Positions 24,219 to 37,073 of a stretch of 64,000 nucleotides of DNA are shown one piece after another. The position numbers and the translations under genes were made by a program. The DNA comes from Pipra filicauda (Eukaryota > Chordata > Aves > Passeriformes > Pipridae): positions 922,193 to 986,192 of the forward strand of contig NW_024104418.1 of the NCBI RefSeq assembly GCF_003945595.2. Reading direction: 5' to 3'. How positions within the stretch are numbered: the stretch's first letter is position 1; each line of letters begins with the position of its first letter. The notes under the pieces were generated by a model. It made no database searches. It was not told the origin of the DNA and saw only the letters and a list, made by a program, of their open reading frames with translations.

Positions 24219-27200
24219 CCCCATTTTCAAATTATTCATTGTGTTGTTCCTCCAGTACTTAAAGCATGTCTAGACCATTCCCAAACTAGCATTTAATGAA
24301 AGCAGGTTATTCTGATTGAAGGATGGGCGCTGCTTCATACTGTGGTTTGGGGTTTGCCTCTCTGACAGCCATATTAAGCCATCTGTTTTTGTCCTTTCAT
24401 AATGCCTTCAACATTATCCAGTATGGGCTGAGAATCATACTGGCCCTCCCTTCTTCAAGGTAAGGAACTGCAAAAGGGGAATATCAGAAAAGCTGGAGCA
24501 GATGCAGGAGGCATGATTTATTCTGCCTCCGAGTGAGACTATTACAAAAGAATGTATATTTTATAATGTGTCACAACTAGGTTTGTAACAACATAAACAA
24601 AATACACAGCAGCCATGCCAGCAGTGATCATAAATACATGTTTAGCATAGCAGCTATAATAACTTCCATATCATCATACAAGAGCAAATTCTTGTCACAC
24701 TCTTGTAGGTGGAAAAAATATGCTCTCTAAAATGTTTCACATGAAAATTCAATGCTCCCATTACCGGAGAGTGCAGTTCTCATAGGACAAATAAGACTGC
24801 AGTCTGAAAACTATTTTAATAAATCAAAACTAAATACTCTGCTGTCTATATTCTCTTTAAAGGCTTATTTTGACTCTGGCTCAGGGTTTTGTAGAGCAGA
24901 TGTGGCAGTGAACATGTGCACACATTCTTTTTTCTTTCTCTGCCTCTTTTTAAACACCATAGAGAGAAAACAAGTAGCACTTGCTCACAGCAGTTCCCAG
25001 TCCCAGAGGATCCTCAAAGTACTTTCTAATCCCCACTTTTGCTAATAAATTTAATATGAAGAACAACCAAGTTGAAAGTGCATCCAAAAAAACAAGAAGT
25101 GGATGTAATATGAGTTGGGGGTCCATTCCCTTTTCCGCCCCAATATCTTCTGGGACTACAAGCACAGAAGTAGCCTCTTAGCCTCCTTTCTCTTGTGTGT
25201 CTTCTATCTTATCCTCTCATTTGAGACCACAAGATCTACAACACAGTGAGTTTTGTACTATGAAGGTAACTTTAGCAAAGTCAAACTGATGGAATCATAT
25301 CTGTTCCAAATATTTGCCCTTTTACCTCATTACATAAAATCAGATAGCTGTGCTTTCACCCTCATGTTTTATTTTTGCATACCTACACCTCTTGTGCTTA
25401 AAACCATCCCTTTTCACTCCTCATCTGCCAAGAAATAGTGAGTAAGAGCAGTTATTTTAGTTACAGCCTCTGAATTTGGGATGCTCAAAAATATATACCA
25501 CTGCAAGTTATAAAAATGTTATCAAAAAATGGCTGTTCTAATAGCCCATATGCTTCATTGGGCATATCATTGTTTGATAATGTTTTGAGGTATCCATGGC
25601 AGAGCCCTGTCAGATCCCTTATTGCTGCCTTTAAGGCTGGAGCCTTGAACTCAGGCCTGCTGGGGGAAATGCAACTCTCAGTCTCCACAGTTTCTCCCTA
25701 GTATTCTTAATCAGTAATTACTTGCCATGGAAAGGCAAGTTTAAGATCTTCCCAGCTGCATGTCTTTATTACTCCAATATTATTTTCACATCTCAATTCT
25801 ATTGAATATATGTCTTACTTTTATAAAACTCTCTTAAGGAATATTACTTTCCTAATGTTGTTGTAATCAAGCAGGGAAGTGTACTGCTCTTCTGTTCTCT
25901 TCAACAGTCAACACTTCAAATATTAAGCAACTATTCAACCTTGTATTTCTGATTGTTCGGTCCATCTATTTAGTCCTTCCCTTTTCTCTTGGTATCCAGG
26001 GAGTCAGGGGTACTGGCTTCTGAAGTCAGTTCAGGTGGTTATCTGCAATTTTTCTTTACAGTGCTCTTCGAGGTCAAATCCATTACAGCTTGTGCTCAGA
26101 CTGACTTTCCACACTTAACTCTGCTGGGCTTACTGTGACACACTCAGCAGGTTCACCTCAGAACCTGTTATCCATAGATACAGTAGATGTTAAATCTGAT
26201 ACAGAAAAAGAACCTGTTTCCTGTCTCCTTTTCATCTTAAAATGTCTTGTGAACAGAGTGGCATTTTTGATGAAAAAAAAAAATAAACATGATAGCAGAT
26301 GCTAATCAGTATCATCACATCCAAAATTAAATACACCTAGAAAAAATACACAACATACAGTACAGCTGCAGTCAGGAAGTTTAATCACACTGGCCATCCC
26401 AAGGAGCTTAGAGATTGTGTTTTCTTTCTGTCATATCATATCAACTGGGAAAGAAATGTACATCAGCAAATAAAGCTCCTTAAATATTTGCAGCTGATTT
26501 GTAATGGAAATTACAGAGCAGAGCCAAGATAATGTTATTTTCTTATGCCTCAAAGTCTCAGGTAAACTGGTGTATATAAGGCTTTTTTTTTTAAATACAG
26601 GAATAGATTTAAAATCCATCACAGGCATACTACTGATGAAACAGCCAATCTCAGGTACCTGCAATTTACATTCCAATTGTAGATTAATACATCAGCCTTT
26701 TGCATCTGAAGGTACGGAATTCTTTTTCCTCAATTTTCAGAGGGTTTTTTTCCTAATCTAATTAAAATGGATGTTGTTAGAGAAAATGCACCAATATGAA
26801 AGGAGTTAAGGAATTTCAATCTTTCAAGTGATGTTAATATTATGAATTTGTTGGCATTTCCAGGTTCCCCAGCCTCACAGTGACCAGGATGGCAAGACAG
26901 CCCTGATAAGCAGATTGAAAATGGCTCATCCTCAGCTGACCGATTCCAATACTCATCTGTCCCTTCTATCCAAAACAAACATTAAAAAGATTGGGGAAAG
27001 CAGGATGAGGTGGAGAGTCTAAGACTATAACTCTTCATACCAAGCAAGGTTATCTTGCCATGACTGTGACATCTATATCTTGGAAACAGAAGTGGCTACC
27101 TATGAATTCCAAGTACAGTCATAGGACCACTTATCCTAAAGACATCTTGTCTCCCCCTACTTTTTGTCACCCACAAGTGCTACGAATTTTGACACCCTCT

Positions 27201-28132
27201 GAGCATTCATCAGCTTCTTCTTCCAGAGCTTGATGATTCCTTTGCTCTTAAAATGGAGATTCGCTATCATTAATCCAACAGACACTTTTCTAGCAGTAAG
27301 AATGGATGGAAAAAAATGGAGAGTTAGGGTTTAAAGATAAGCTCACTTCTATCTTTTTCATTCATTTCACATTGCAAGCTTATCATTCAGAGCTGAGGTG
27401 CTCAAATGTGCCTTAGTTGGGCATACTAAAAGTTTCCATGCTAACTCTGTAGCTATTTTGCCAAAAGCCAGCAAAAGCACATGAGAATGTTTCATGACAA
27501 TAAAAAGAGTAAAAACTCAGCCTTAAGTGTTAGAAAAGGAAAAAGAAAAATATGTGGCCATATCATCAAAGAAACATAAAGTTCTTCTCTTAACTATTCA
27601 GAAAAGTGTCTTTGATTTGCAGTAAAAGGAGCTTTATATCTCAGTGGTACAGTACAGTAGCTTGATTACTATCATGTAATGTGACATTTGCTCAGATAAC
27701 GACTTTTTTGCGAATGGTTGAGTCAATAAGCACATAAAATCCCTGCATTTTGTCAGTGTCTGTGTTATTGTTGCCCTTTGGCTGAAGTAATTATATCTTT
27801 TTTCTTTTCTGAAAACTTATGTAGTGTTTTCTCTCTCTTAATTACGTCTGTTCTACTTATATTTACTTACTCAAGGTTTGGCAGTCTTCTTATTGTTTGC
27901 ATTCTTGTGCTATGAACTGAGCTGCACTAGGCTGGTTAATGTGCTTGGTTAGAAACACTGTATTGGGTAAAATTATCTGGATGAATAAGCAAAAAAAAAT
28001 TTCACTTTTCCTTTGAAATTCAAATATTATTATGCAAAAAAACATATTTTACAAGAATATCACACTCGAGTTTCTAAATAAACGTTAGGAAGGAAGACGA
28101 TATATTACCTTATCCCCAGCAGGTGAAGTATT

Positions 28133-28173
28133 AGCTAACTAACTGTGCTAGCTAACTAACTAACTAACTAACT
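28133..28173. repeat. (CTAA)n microsatellite, interrupted
   Basis: GCTAACTAACT is followed by GTGCTAG and then six further CTAA units. The interrupted array suggests a duplication or point changes in an older, longer array. Confidence 0.9.
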
Positions 28174-31100
28174 TCCACCTTACTCAGGTGTTAGCAGAAG
28201 GTCTAAAGAAGGAGATAAGAAGGTTGGAATTTCTATTGGATATACACCAGAGGATTAAAATAGAAAGAACAGAACCTGGAAGACTTGTATCTCTTTCCTG
28301 ATTTGGCCATCTACTGCTTGTGTGGCCCTGAATAAACCATTACATCCTTATGCCTCACACTGATAAATGGGAGTAGTATTTTGCACACTAAAAAAAATGG
28401 TTTGCACTTTTCTAGGCACTGTGTTTGCAAACTGCATTGAGGCCACAATTCCATACTCTAAAAATGAATAAAAAAACAAATTGACTTCATCTCATAAGAG
28501 AAAGTTCCAACTGAGCAAACTGCTGATACATGTATGACTGAAGTCAATGAGGTCACTTAAAGTTAGGGATATTCTTAAAGAGTTTACTGATTCAGGGCCT
28601 TAATCTCTCAGGAACACATCGATTCATAGCTTGAGGTAGTGGTTATTTTGCTGTTTCTTTCAGTGCATGCTTATTTATAAAGATTTTCCTGTCTGAGTAG
28701 ACCTTATGGCCTTCGCTGTGCTGGGCTTCTTCTCAGTAATCCCAACAGTTTATGAAGATTTCTAAATATGTAATTAAAAACTTTTACATCTAGCAATTGG
28801 ATCTGTCAAGGGATTAAAATGGGAGGAACACAAACCTTTTTGCTGAGAGTCTAATGGCCTAAAGTATAGCTGCAATATTTGGAAAAATCTGAAAGCTGTT
28901 TATGGATTCCATAATGAATATGACAAATTACTGGTTTTTTCCTGATCTTTTGCTTCCACAATCAGATAAGAACACTAAGAAAGGGGAGAAGAAAAGGTTT
29001 CAGGTGGCACTGAAGAAACAGGAGCAGAAGGAACAGAACCTCTTTAAATGGAGCATCATGGACAAGGAGACAGCTCAAGTAAACCAGGTTTTTAGCTTGC
29101 TGCTGAAAACACTGAGGAACAAGGCATTTTCTATGATGTTCTAGCACTTTGGCAGGCCTGATGAGACAGTTAATTGACAAAGGGCTGGGATGCTTATAAA
29201 GATATGAATATCTCCTTGCCTGTACTAAAGTGAGAAGAGAGAAGATTAGTAGCAGAAACAGGAAATACACTGGACTGTATGGAGGGAAGAGACTTTTCAG
29301 TTGGGAGTGAAGCCCAGAAACAGATTAAAGGAATCCAGCACTGCACGCGCATGTGGGCTGGTTTGTTGTTTCAGATAGATGTGCATTCTTCTTGCACGAG
29401 GCATAGTACTCAACCTGAAGCAGCTTGCATGTTTCTTCTGTTCCTAATTACCATGTTTGCTTCAAGAGGTGAGCTGAAACCTCAAAATCCTCAGACGCAG
29501 GAGCCATGTGGGGCTAAATCTGGTCTGGACTGCCTTGGAGACCAAGGATGGTGGGCTGAAGGATGCTATGTTTGTGAATAAGGAATGGAGTTGGCAAGAG
29601 GAGGTGGGAGCACACCGGAAGGGGAGAGTTCTGTGGCCTCCTCATGTGGAGCAAAGCATTTGGAAGAGTTGTGCTGCAAACCAAGCATAGGGGATCTGGG
29701 GTGCCCAGCAAGCAGGCAAGCAACAGGATGCCAGGGCTCCACAGCACGGGCCCCTTGGCCCTCTTTGGCAATCACCTGGCGTTTTCTCACGAGATGAGAG
29801 CATTAACACCTTTGCAATAACCTTGCTGAGGAGAATGGAAATGGACTGCGAGGAACCTGTTGTTCTGGCTTTCACCTAATGAGAGTTGAGAAATGCCTGT
29901 GTGGATGCTGTGACTTTTGCCAGCACCCACACCGTGCAAATTCCACAGGAAAGCAAAGTTCTTAAGTTTTCATTAGTCTCAAGCTGGCATCTTTTACAAG
30001 CATAAAAATCCTGTTTTGAAACAATGTTCATTCACCTGTTTTCAAAGAGTGCGAAATGGACACATTGCAAAGGAGAGACTGCATGACTTTCCAAATGAAA
30101 CTCCTACCATCTGGGAGCAGAGTAATGGTTTTCAGCTTATCAGGCCAGAGGGTTCATAAAGCAGCCCAGGAGCATGACAAGGCATTTCTCCCTTCAGGAG
30201 CAATGGAATTTTGTTGGTCAGCTTTGAATGATCTGCTGCTGCATTGTAACACACCTGTCAAGAGGTTTAACTAACATTATGCTTTCTGAGCATACTTGTA
30301 TTGACTTCTCTGATAAGCTTTACCCACAAAATCATGCATGAAAACTCACCAAACATATGCTAAAATTTTTTTCAAATTAATGTTCTGCTCCTTTTCCTAT
30401 ATCATACATACCAATGTTTGTTGCATATTTAGCAAAAATCTATATAGCTGCATAGCAGATTTTGATAAATGCCCACTGTCAGCATGAAACATGAGCAAGA
30501 AAAGACCTAGTATAGGGGTTGTCTCTGGGCTGAGGCACATGATAATAGTGGCTTAACAAGTTGTGCATCAATCTGAGGCATCCATTTGTGTGCACACCTT
30601 CCACATGACCACACATGAGATGGTGAGGATGAGATCAGCACGGGGACATTAAGAGCTGTTCGGTAGACATGTAGCAGCTTGTTAAGCTGCCAAAGCATGA
30701 TTTTGTGTCTGAGTCTGACTACATAACCTGTGCTATGTTAATATACGGAGGTTTCCCATTACCCATCTGTTTATATGGGTATAAGGTGATGTTGTCAGGT
30801 ATTAAAAATCAGTCAGCAGCTCTAAGAGTTTTTTATCCACTCTTCCTATTACAGCTGCATGTAGGATATCCATCTGCAATGATGACTTTGCCATGTTAGA
30901 CATACAGCAAACCCCGTGGTGGCAGATGACAGTCCCTGGCTTAAGGGCTGAAAATTCTAACAAAAGACACAGATGCAGCAGGCAGAATTGCCTCACCTAA
31001 CTTCAAACACTTAAAAAACCAGCTTGGAGCCTGAGCTAGTTACTTAGGCTACCTTCAGAGAAAAAGTCATGTACATAGAGGAGGCATTTTTCTCAGCTCT

Positions 31101-33929
31101 CTTATACACTGCTTTTACCTGAGATGAATCCCTGCTTCTGTAAATATAGGAAGAGCTCAGACAATTAGATTGACACCCGGCCCTTGCAGGACTGAGGGTT
31201 AGGAAAGATAACTCTCCCAATCAGAACATGAAACGGACATTACACCCATGCAGCTGACAGAGAGCTGGGGCACAGGGAAAATACTGTCAGTTGCCCAGGA
31301 GCTGTGCACTACTCCCAGACCTGAGTGCAAATCCTTTCAGCAACAAAGCTACAGGTCCTTCTTCTAGCCCTTAGGGCATGGGAAAAGGCAGCTCCACAGA
31401 GCTGCAGGACCTAGGGCTCCCTGTTGACGTGGTATTTCATCTGCTCAGTCCCAAAGTGGAGTCACAAGAGTCCCCACTGTGCCTGCAGTTCTCCGTGAAG
31501 GATGTCCTATTTCACACACCAAATGCGTGGCTGGTTCCCCACGAAGCAGAATAATTCATCATGTTTAGTAAACCAGGAGCTCAGATCCATAATGCTAACC
31601 ACTATTAACCACGGATCAGTTGCTAAAAAACAAGACAGTTGATTTCAAGGAAAGGGAAGAATAATGAGTGACTGCAACATTACCCACAATTAATTATTGT
31701 GGTTGTCTGTTACAAACAATTACAAGCCTTTTTTTGGTTGTAATGCCACTGTTGATGCCCACCTTCTGGCTAGCTGAGCTGGGATCTCCCCGAGGTGTGT
31801 GCTGCTTCTTTCATTGCTTTGTGGACTCACATTCAGAGAGCCATTTGGCCTGTAAACTTGCTAGATTGTCTGTAAACACGGTGAAAGGAGACAGTTATTG
31901 CATGAAACCAGAGAGTGCACCTGCATGCTAATGAGTTAAATATCAGGACAGAAGCGCAAGACCAACACTCCATGCTGCCCTTTAGAAAAAAAAAAGAGAT
32001 TTACTTCTGTCACATTTCAAACAGAAAAATACAGTGTAACTTCTTGTGTCAATACTTAATTTATTTTGCAACAAATAACTAAATGCATATTACTTGCACT
32101 TCTATTTTAATCCACTGTTGTGCTTTTCATAGGTTCTCCCTGCCCTAGAGGTACTGTACTGTCCAGATTGGTTACAATATTTGCTATCTGAGGCTGCTGT
32201 ACACTTAAAACTCTATAACAATGAAAGTGTTTGGACTGCAAAACAGCTTTCATTCACCTCCAAATGCCCCCAAGTTATTTATTTTGCTATTTTAGTTTTA
32301 TTTTACCTTAAATTTAAGGGATTTCTAGTACCAATAAAGAGCAAACTGAAGACAGCATGAACTATAATGCATTTAGCTTTTTCTTTCCTCTTTTAATCTG
32401 CATTGCACCTGTGCTAAAAATCAACAATGTCATTAAAGTGAGGGCTAAGGCTGCAGTCAAACTTTGATACTCCCACAATAGTAAGGAATTACAGCAGCAC
32501 AGAGCACACAGGACACACATCAGTATAAATGGAGCTGTTGATTACAGCAAGTGACAATGCAGTGTATTCGCAAGCCAATTTCATATTTTTACAATGCAGA
32601 CCCTAAGAATCAGAAGAGAAACTTTCTTTTACTCCTATAATGCTTTTGCAGCTAATTCACTTTGGCAGTGATTGAGAGTTATCATAAGATGGCTGTTTGA
32701 CCATCCATGTAAAATGAGATGGATTTACTTTATTTACGTGGTGGGCCTATCCTTCTTCATAACTGATGAGTGCCTGAAGCACAGAATAACTTTGCACAGA
32801 TGATATAAACTGGCAGTGATGGGTGAATTTCTAAGTTCTAGTTTTTAGTTTTTATAATACTGTAAAAGAGAGTACTATTCTCCTCAAGCTCCACTCATGC
32901 ATAGCCTCAGAGAACTTCAGTTATATCTCACCAGCAAATGCCATGGAAACATTACTGTGCTTGTGAAATTAGCCTATCCCAACAAGGCCACACACAAAAT
33001 GAGGAGAGCAGAGCAGGGAAGAGGAACTACCTAATCTCCCATCCACCTCTATACTTAAGGTACCAAGCCATTCTTCAAACACAACAATGAATGTAAATAC
33101 TTACCATAAATTATGCAGTTAAATTTCAAGGATTGGTGCTGTTGAGAAACCACCTCCAGAATTAGGTGTTGCCAAAAAGAGTATTCCATTTTAATTTAAA
33201 TACTATGTCACTTGTGCCCCATCCCTATGTGGCAGCTCTCTTTTAACACAAGTTTCAGAAGGGCACATCCAAGCCAGACCTAATGGAGGCAGCAGAATTA
33301 AGGTAGCTGAGCAGGTTTTTTTCTCTGCTCTTCAATTATCTTATGTCCTTTCCAGCTCACCAGTTCTTCTCCAGGACCACACCAGGCCCTGGATCTTACA
33401 CAGAAGTGCAGATTTTCTAGATAGCTAAAGGGCCTTTATCCCAGCCCCTCTCCTTATTTCATAGAGGACAAGCCAAGGCCAGTAAGACTCCTTGCAGTCC
33501 CACAGAGGCAGTGACTCGGAAGTGCTGTCCAGGCAGAGACAGAGCAGACTGTCCACCAGATCCATACAGGCACCATTACAGAGGGCTGCGCAGGGTTCCT
33601 GGAAACCCTGTGGGCTGCCCTGCTCTCAAGACTCTTGTGGGTAAAGGGGGCTTATGAACACTGACCCTACACTAACTGTTCCATAAGAGGTAGAGCCAGG
33701 TCATACCAGGTCGCTGTGCCTTTGCTGTGCAGACACAACTGTGCTGCTTCCCCTTCCCTCCTGGCAGAATAGGGGAAGGAATGGTGGGGTTTGTAATTCT
33801 GAAAGTATTTTTCCTAAGTCTTTTCACAGTACCATCCATATGACTAATCCATGGCACCCCCATCCATCCTATGCCTCCATGCTGTCTGAAGCACTGCTCT
33901 CCTGGAAGGAGATAAGAAGGGGGAAAGTT
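28174..33929. other. Mixed-composition non-coding stretch
   Basis: Base composition is more even than in the flanking DNA, notably at 29270-29880, 30900-31600 and 33240-33930. Several overlapping short frames on both strands (up to 102 codons, minus 28962-29270) show no recognisable domain, and opposite strands are about equally open. Patches at about 31650-31930 and 32400-32730 have the complex, homopolymer-poor look of conserved non-coding DNA. I cannot support a gene. Confidence 0.4.
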
Positions 33930-33981
33930 CTCCAGTATTTCTGAGGTGCAGAAATACTGGAGCAGCAGCTCTTCCTGCTGC
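33930..33981. repeat. Two adjacent perfect hairpins
   Basis: The first has 14-bp arms, CTCCAGTATTTCTG (33930-33943) and its exact reverse complement (33949-33962), around AGGTG. The second has 7-bp arms GCAGCAG (33962-33968) and CTGCTGC (33975-33981) around CTCTTC. They share one base at 33962. The stems are too short for a canonical microRNA precursor. The block could fold as a double stem-loop or cruciform if transcribed or supercoiled. Confidence 0.85.
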
Positions 33982-34849
33982 AGTCAGTTTCAGGGGAGAG
34001 AATATTTCCAGCAAATGGGGTCCCACTTTTGCTCCCATTGCTGAGGGGGAAACTGTTGAAGGAAGAAAAACCTCATCCCTATTCCTGAGAGCATACTGAC
34101 CTCCTCTCCATGGGAAGCACACAATTATTTACAGGCCCTTTACAATGCAAACTCTGGTAATAAACGCACACTGAAGGCTTTTAAGAGTGAGCGTTATTGA
34201 ACTACTGGGTTGACAACAGCAGTGAAAGTCTGTTGTGTAAATACATGCACGGGGACTGTTCCAGGTCCTCCTTCAGCAGTCTCAGCATGCAAACAGAGTG
34301 CTTCAACACCCAGTGTGAGATGATCATTTCCGATTCTTCAGTTTAGAGAATTCCCCAAAGGTGGTCCTGGGCCATCTATTTTTTGGAACGATGTCAGCAT
34401 TATGCACACTCAGCCCAGAAGGAGACAAAACTATTTTTACCAGCCAGAAATAAATCTCAAACACCGTAGTCTTATATATCTACTGAAAATACAGACATTG
34501 TCTCTGATATGTAATAGCTGTGCAGATGGAGAAATCTCCTTAGTGGTTTTTACTGCTTCTGTGGAAAATGGGGCATGACTGTCCCTGGGTTTGCTCACAG
34601 GCAGCCCCTGCCTCCCTCCTTTCCCTCCCCTCGTGCACTGTAGTGGCTGGCAGTGCTCCCAGGAGGCACATGTCCTACCGCTTCATTGCATTACCTAAAC
34701 AATCCCTGGTACAAAAGCCCTGCAAGCAGCTGAGAACCTCAATATTTCTTCTCTTTGCCTCTGTTTACCTCGCAAAACCAGACCTGTTAATTAGGCTTTG
34801 GGATTAATGCAAGCTGCACAAGATTGTGGCCCTAGACAGCTCCTACATT
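33982..34849. other. Mixed-composition non-coding stretch
   Basis: About 870 bp with no recognised repeat or gene. Short open frames on both strands (up to 92 codons, minus 33844-34122, which overlaps the hairpin block) lack domain motifs. Confidence 0.4.
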
Positions 34850-35080
34850 CCTGCCTCCTTGCTGCCTAAAAGGGTAGCCTAATTAATTGGCTTTATTGAG
34901 TCTCTTTTTGGGTGCAGGGCGTTGATGCATCAGCTAATAAAAACAGAAGAGAAGCTAACACTTACAGAAAATGACAATATCAGGAGTAGGCAGGGTGCTT
35001 TGTGTTATATGTCACAGCTCATAACGGAGAGCAGTGGTTGACATCTTTATTAGCTTCTGACTATTAGCTTCTCTGTGTGC
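34850..35080. promoter_or_regulatory. Candidate conserved non-coding regulatory block
   Basis: The block contains TAATTAATT homeodomain-type cores near 34880, a palindrome TGATGCATCA near 34923, AGCTAATAA (34932-34940) and GAGAAGCTAA (34949-34958). The inverse forms TTATTAGCT (35047-35055) and TTAGCTTCTC (35064-35073) follow about 105 bp downstream. A 14-bp tandem pair (TATTAGCTTCT plus three bases) spans 35048-35075. This density of repeated and inverted motifs, with few homopolymers, resembles a developmental enhancer. Only cross-species alignment could confirm that, and I infer it from motif layout alone. Confidence 0.3.
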
Positions 35081-37073
35081 ACATGTGTGTGCGTCTGACT
35101 GTGCCCTGAGGAAAAGAAAGACCAGATGTGTAGAAGGTAAACTTGAACCCTTAATATACCTTAATATACTTCTGTATCCTATTGATTGGAAAATTATTGT
35201 AAAATAGATATTGAGAGTTTTAAAACATATTGCTGTACATGGACAGCAGTGTATAAACAGACTTGAAAAGAATTATATTTTAATGCTGTTTCACTGAAAT
35301 TCTTTTTTAAATTACGTATTTGTAAGTGTTTGGCTTAAAAAAGCTTTGGCAGATTCTGATAATATAATGAGGTCTGCAATCTTGCAGATGAGTACAATAT
35401 AAATGAACTTATGAAAACCAATTTCAACTATTTCCTGAAGAGCATAACTGGGAGAATATATCACCTCCAAATGCAAAAAGAAAATGATCAGGAGAGACTT
35501 TATTCACCACAGAGCTAAATAAAAGAGTACATGCAGTTTTTTTAAAATGTCAGAAATCCATTTTGCAGTGTTAAGGATCTCTCAATGTCCACTTCATAAT
35601 TTATCAGTGAGTTACTAACATTTACTCAAAAAACTAACCTGTCTTTGATTGATATCATATCCATATGTTGTTCAATTGGGTGACAAGTCTAAATGAGAAA
35701 ATTTTGAAAATCTAAACAATGCGACTACTGAAAGCTAAGAATAAACAGAACTCTTCAGTAGGGTTGGAGAAAAAGTCTAGGGAGTATCTAGCTGTGTCAT
35801 CTGCTCTGCTGCCATTTTAGCCTGTTATACTGCAAAAGTCTTGCACACATGTATCTCCTCCCATTCTGAATCAGCTTACTAAGGACCTTGGTCCCAACCT
35901 TCGCTGATTCCCACAGGAGCAAATTCTCTGCTTTTCAAAGGCTTTCCATTCTCTTTTATTAATCTATTTGTTTCTGCAAGTGAATTACTGCAAGCCTAGA
36001 CTAAAACCACACCTGCTTCAGTAGACACTGTGTAAGCAGCTTCTTACAGCTCTGCAAATTTATTTCCATACTGACCTAATTAACATTTCTTCTATTTAAC
36101 TTTTAAGTGCCCATACAGCAAGATGAAGTTAGCTAAATACCATGAAGCATCCATGGTATTTAAGCCAATACCAGCCAACTCACTTAACCACTGACTTCAA
36201 GTAGGCACAGATCTCGTATTTTAAAAGCAAAAGACTTAAGGAATCTATGCTTTGCTTTTTTAAAGTATGTGAATTTACTTAACAGCAAGCACTTCAAGAA
36301 TTTGATAAGACAGTCTTATAAAACCAATGGTTTTAATAAAATAACACTCTTATTCATACTCTGTTCCCAGAAATGCAGTAGCACTAATACTGTAAGTTTT
36401 AATAGCAGTTCAGGATGTGCTTTTCTCTCCCCTTCTTTATTTAAAAAAAATTTGGAGCCTGTTTCAAAAGCTTAAGATTTAATCTGTAAATTATTTTAAA
36501 AGATAATTGTGGTGATTGATGCAATATCAGAGACTGCATATTTTTTAGGGTTCTTCTTTTGTTAGACGCTGTCTTAGAGCAACACCTAGTGGCACACTAG
36601 CTCTGCACCCTCCCTCAAAACAACTTGTGATGCAAGAGAACTTCCTATGATAATTACCTGTGACAGGTTTATACACACACACACTCTCTCTGTCACTCTG
36701 TAGGAGGCATTCCCCAGACAGCCTGGGCTACCACTTACAGACTTTTATAGCATTTTCATTCTGTTCAGAGTGTAATCATTAAAAAGTCTGAACTTAGACC
36801 CTCAAAGTGGCAAGAACCTTCCCTTGTTTTCCTCAGCTGCACCCATATTAAAACTCCACTTCTTTTGTCTTAGTTCATTCAGAATAAGTGTATTTTCTGT
36901 ATAAATTCCTACATTCAAAAAGAAAAATATACATTAACATTCTTTCTCGATACAACACTCAGTTCCTGTATTTGTACAGCTAGAAACTAAGGATTTGCCA
37001 CCCTGACTCAGGTAGTCAATTTTTACTATTTTCTATGATCTCTTTGATTTCAATAGGAATCAATCTTATTCAA
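35081..37073. other. AT-rich stretch without a recognised gene
   Basis: About 2 kb with no supported coding region. It contains a perfect 11-bp-arm hairpin at 36134-36162 and a short CA or CT simple repeat near 36672-36690. Confidence 0.5.
36134..36162. repeat. Perfect hairpin (11-bp arms)
   Basis: TAAATACCATG (36134-36144) and CATGGTATTTA (36152-36162) are exact reverse complements with a 7-bp spacer. Confidence 0.85.

Larger units (their letters stand above)
17972..28132. other. Long AT-rich stretch without a recognised gene
   Basis: About 10 kb with no supported gene. Open frames are short (up to about 98 codons) and without motifs, and there are A- and T-runs throughout. Small features inside are a 17-bp-period tandem duplication near 21790 and TTA and TTTTG microsatellites near 24.0-24.2 kb. 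Large interspersed repeats are not recognisable here, although very diverged ones may be present. It fits an intron or gene desert. Confidence 0.5.

Noticed and set aside
28902..29144. 80-codon lysine-rich open frame
   Set aside because: It looks protein-like in places, but the opposite strand is open for 102 codons over the same DNA and no homology is recognised.
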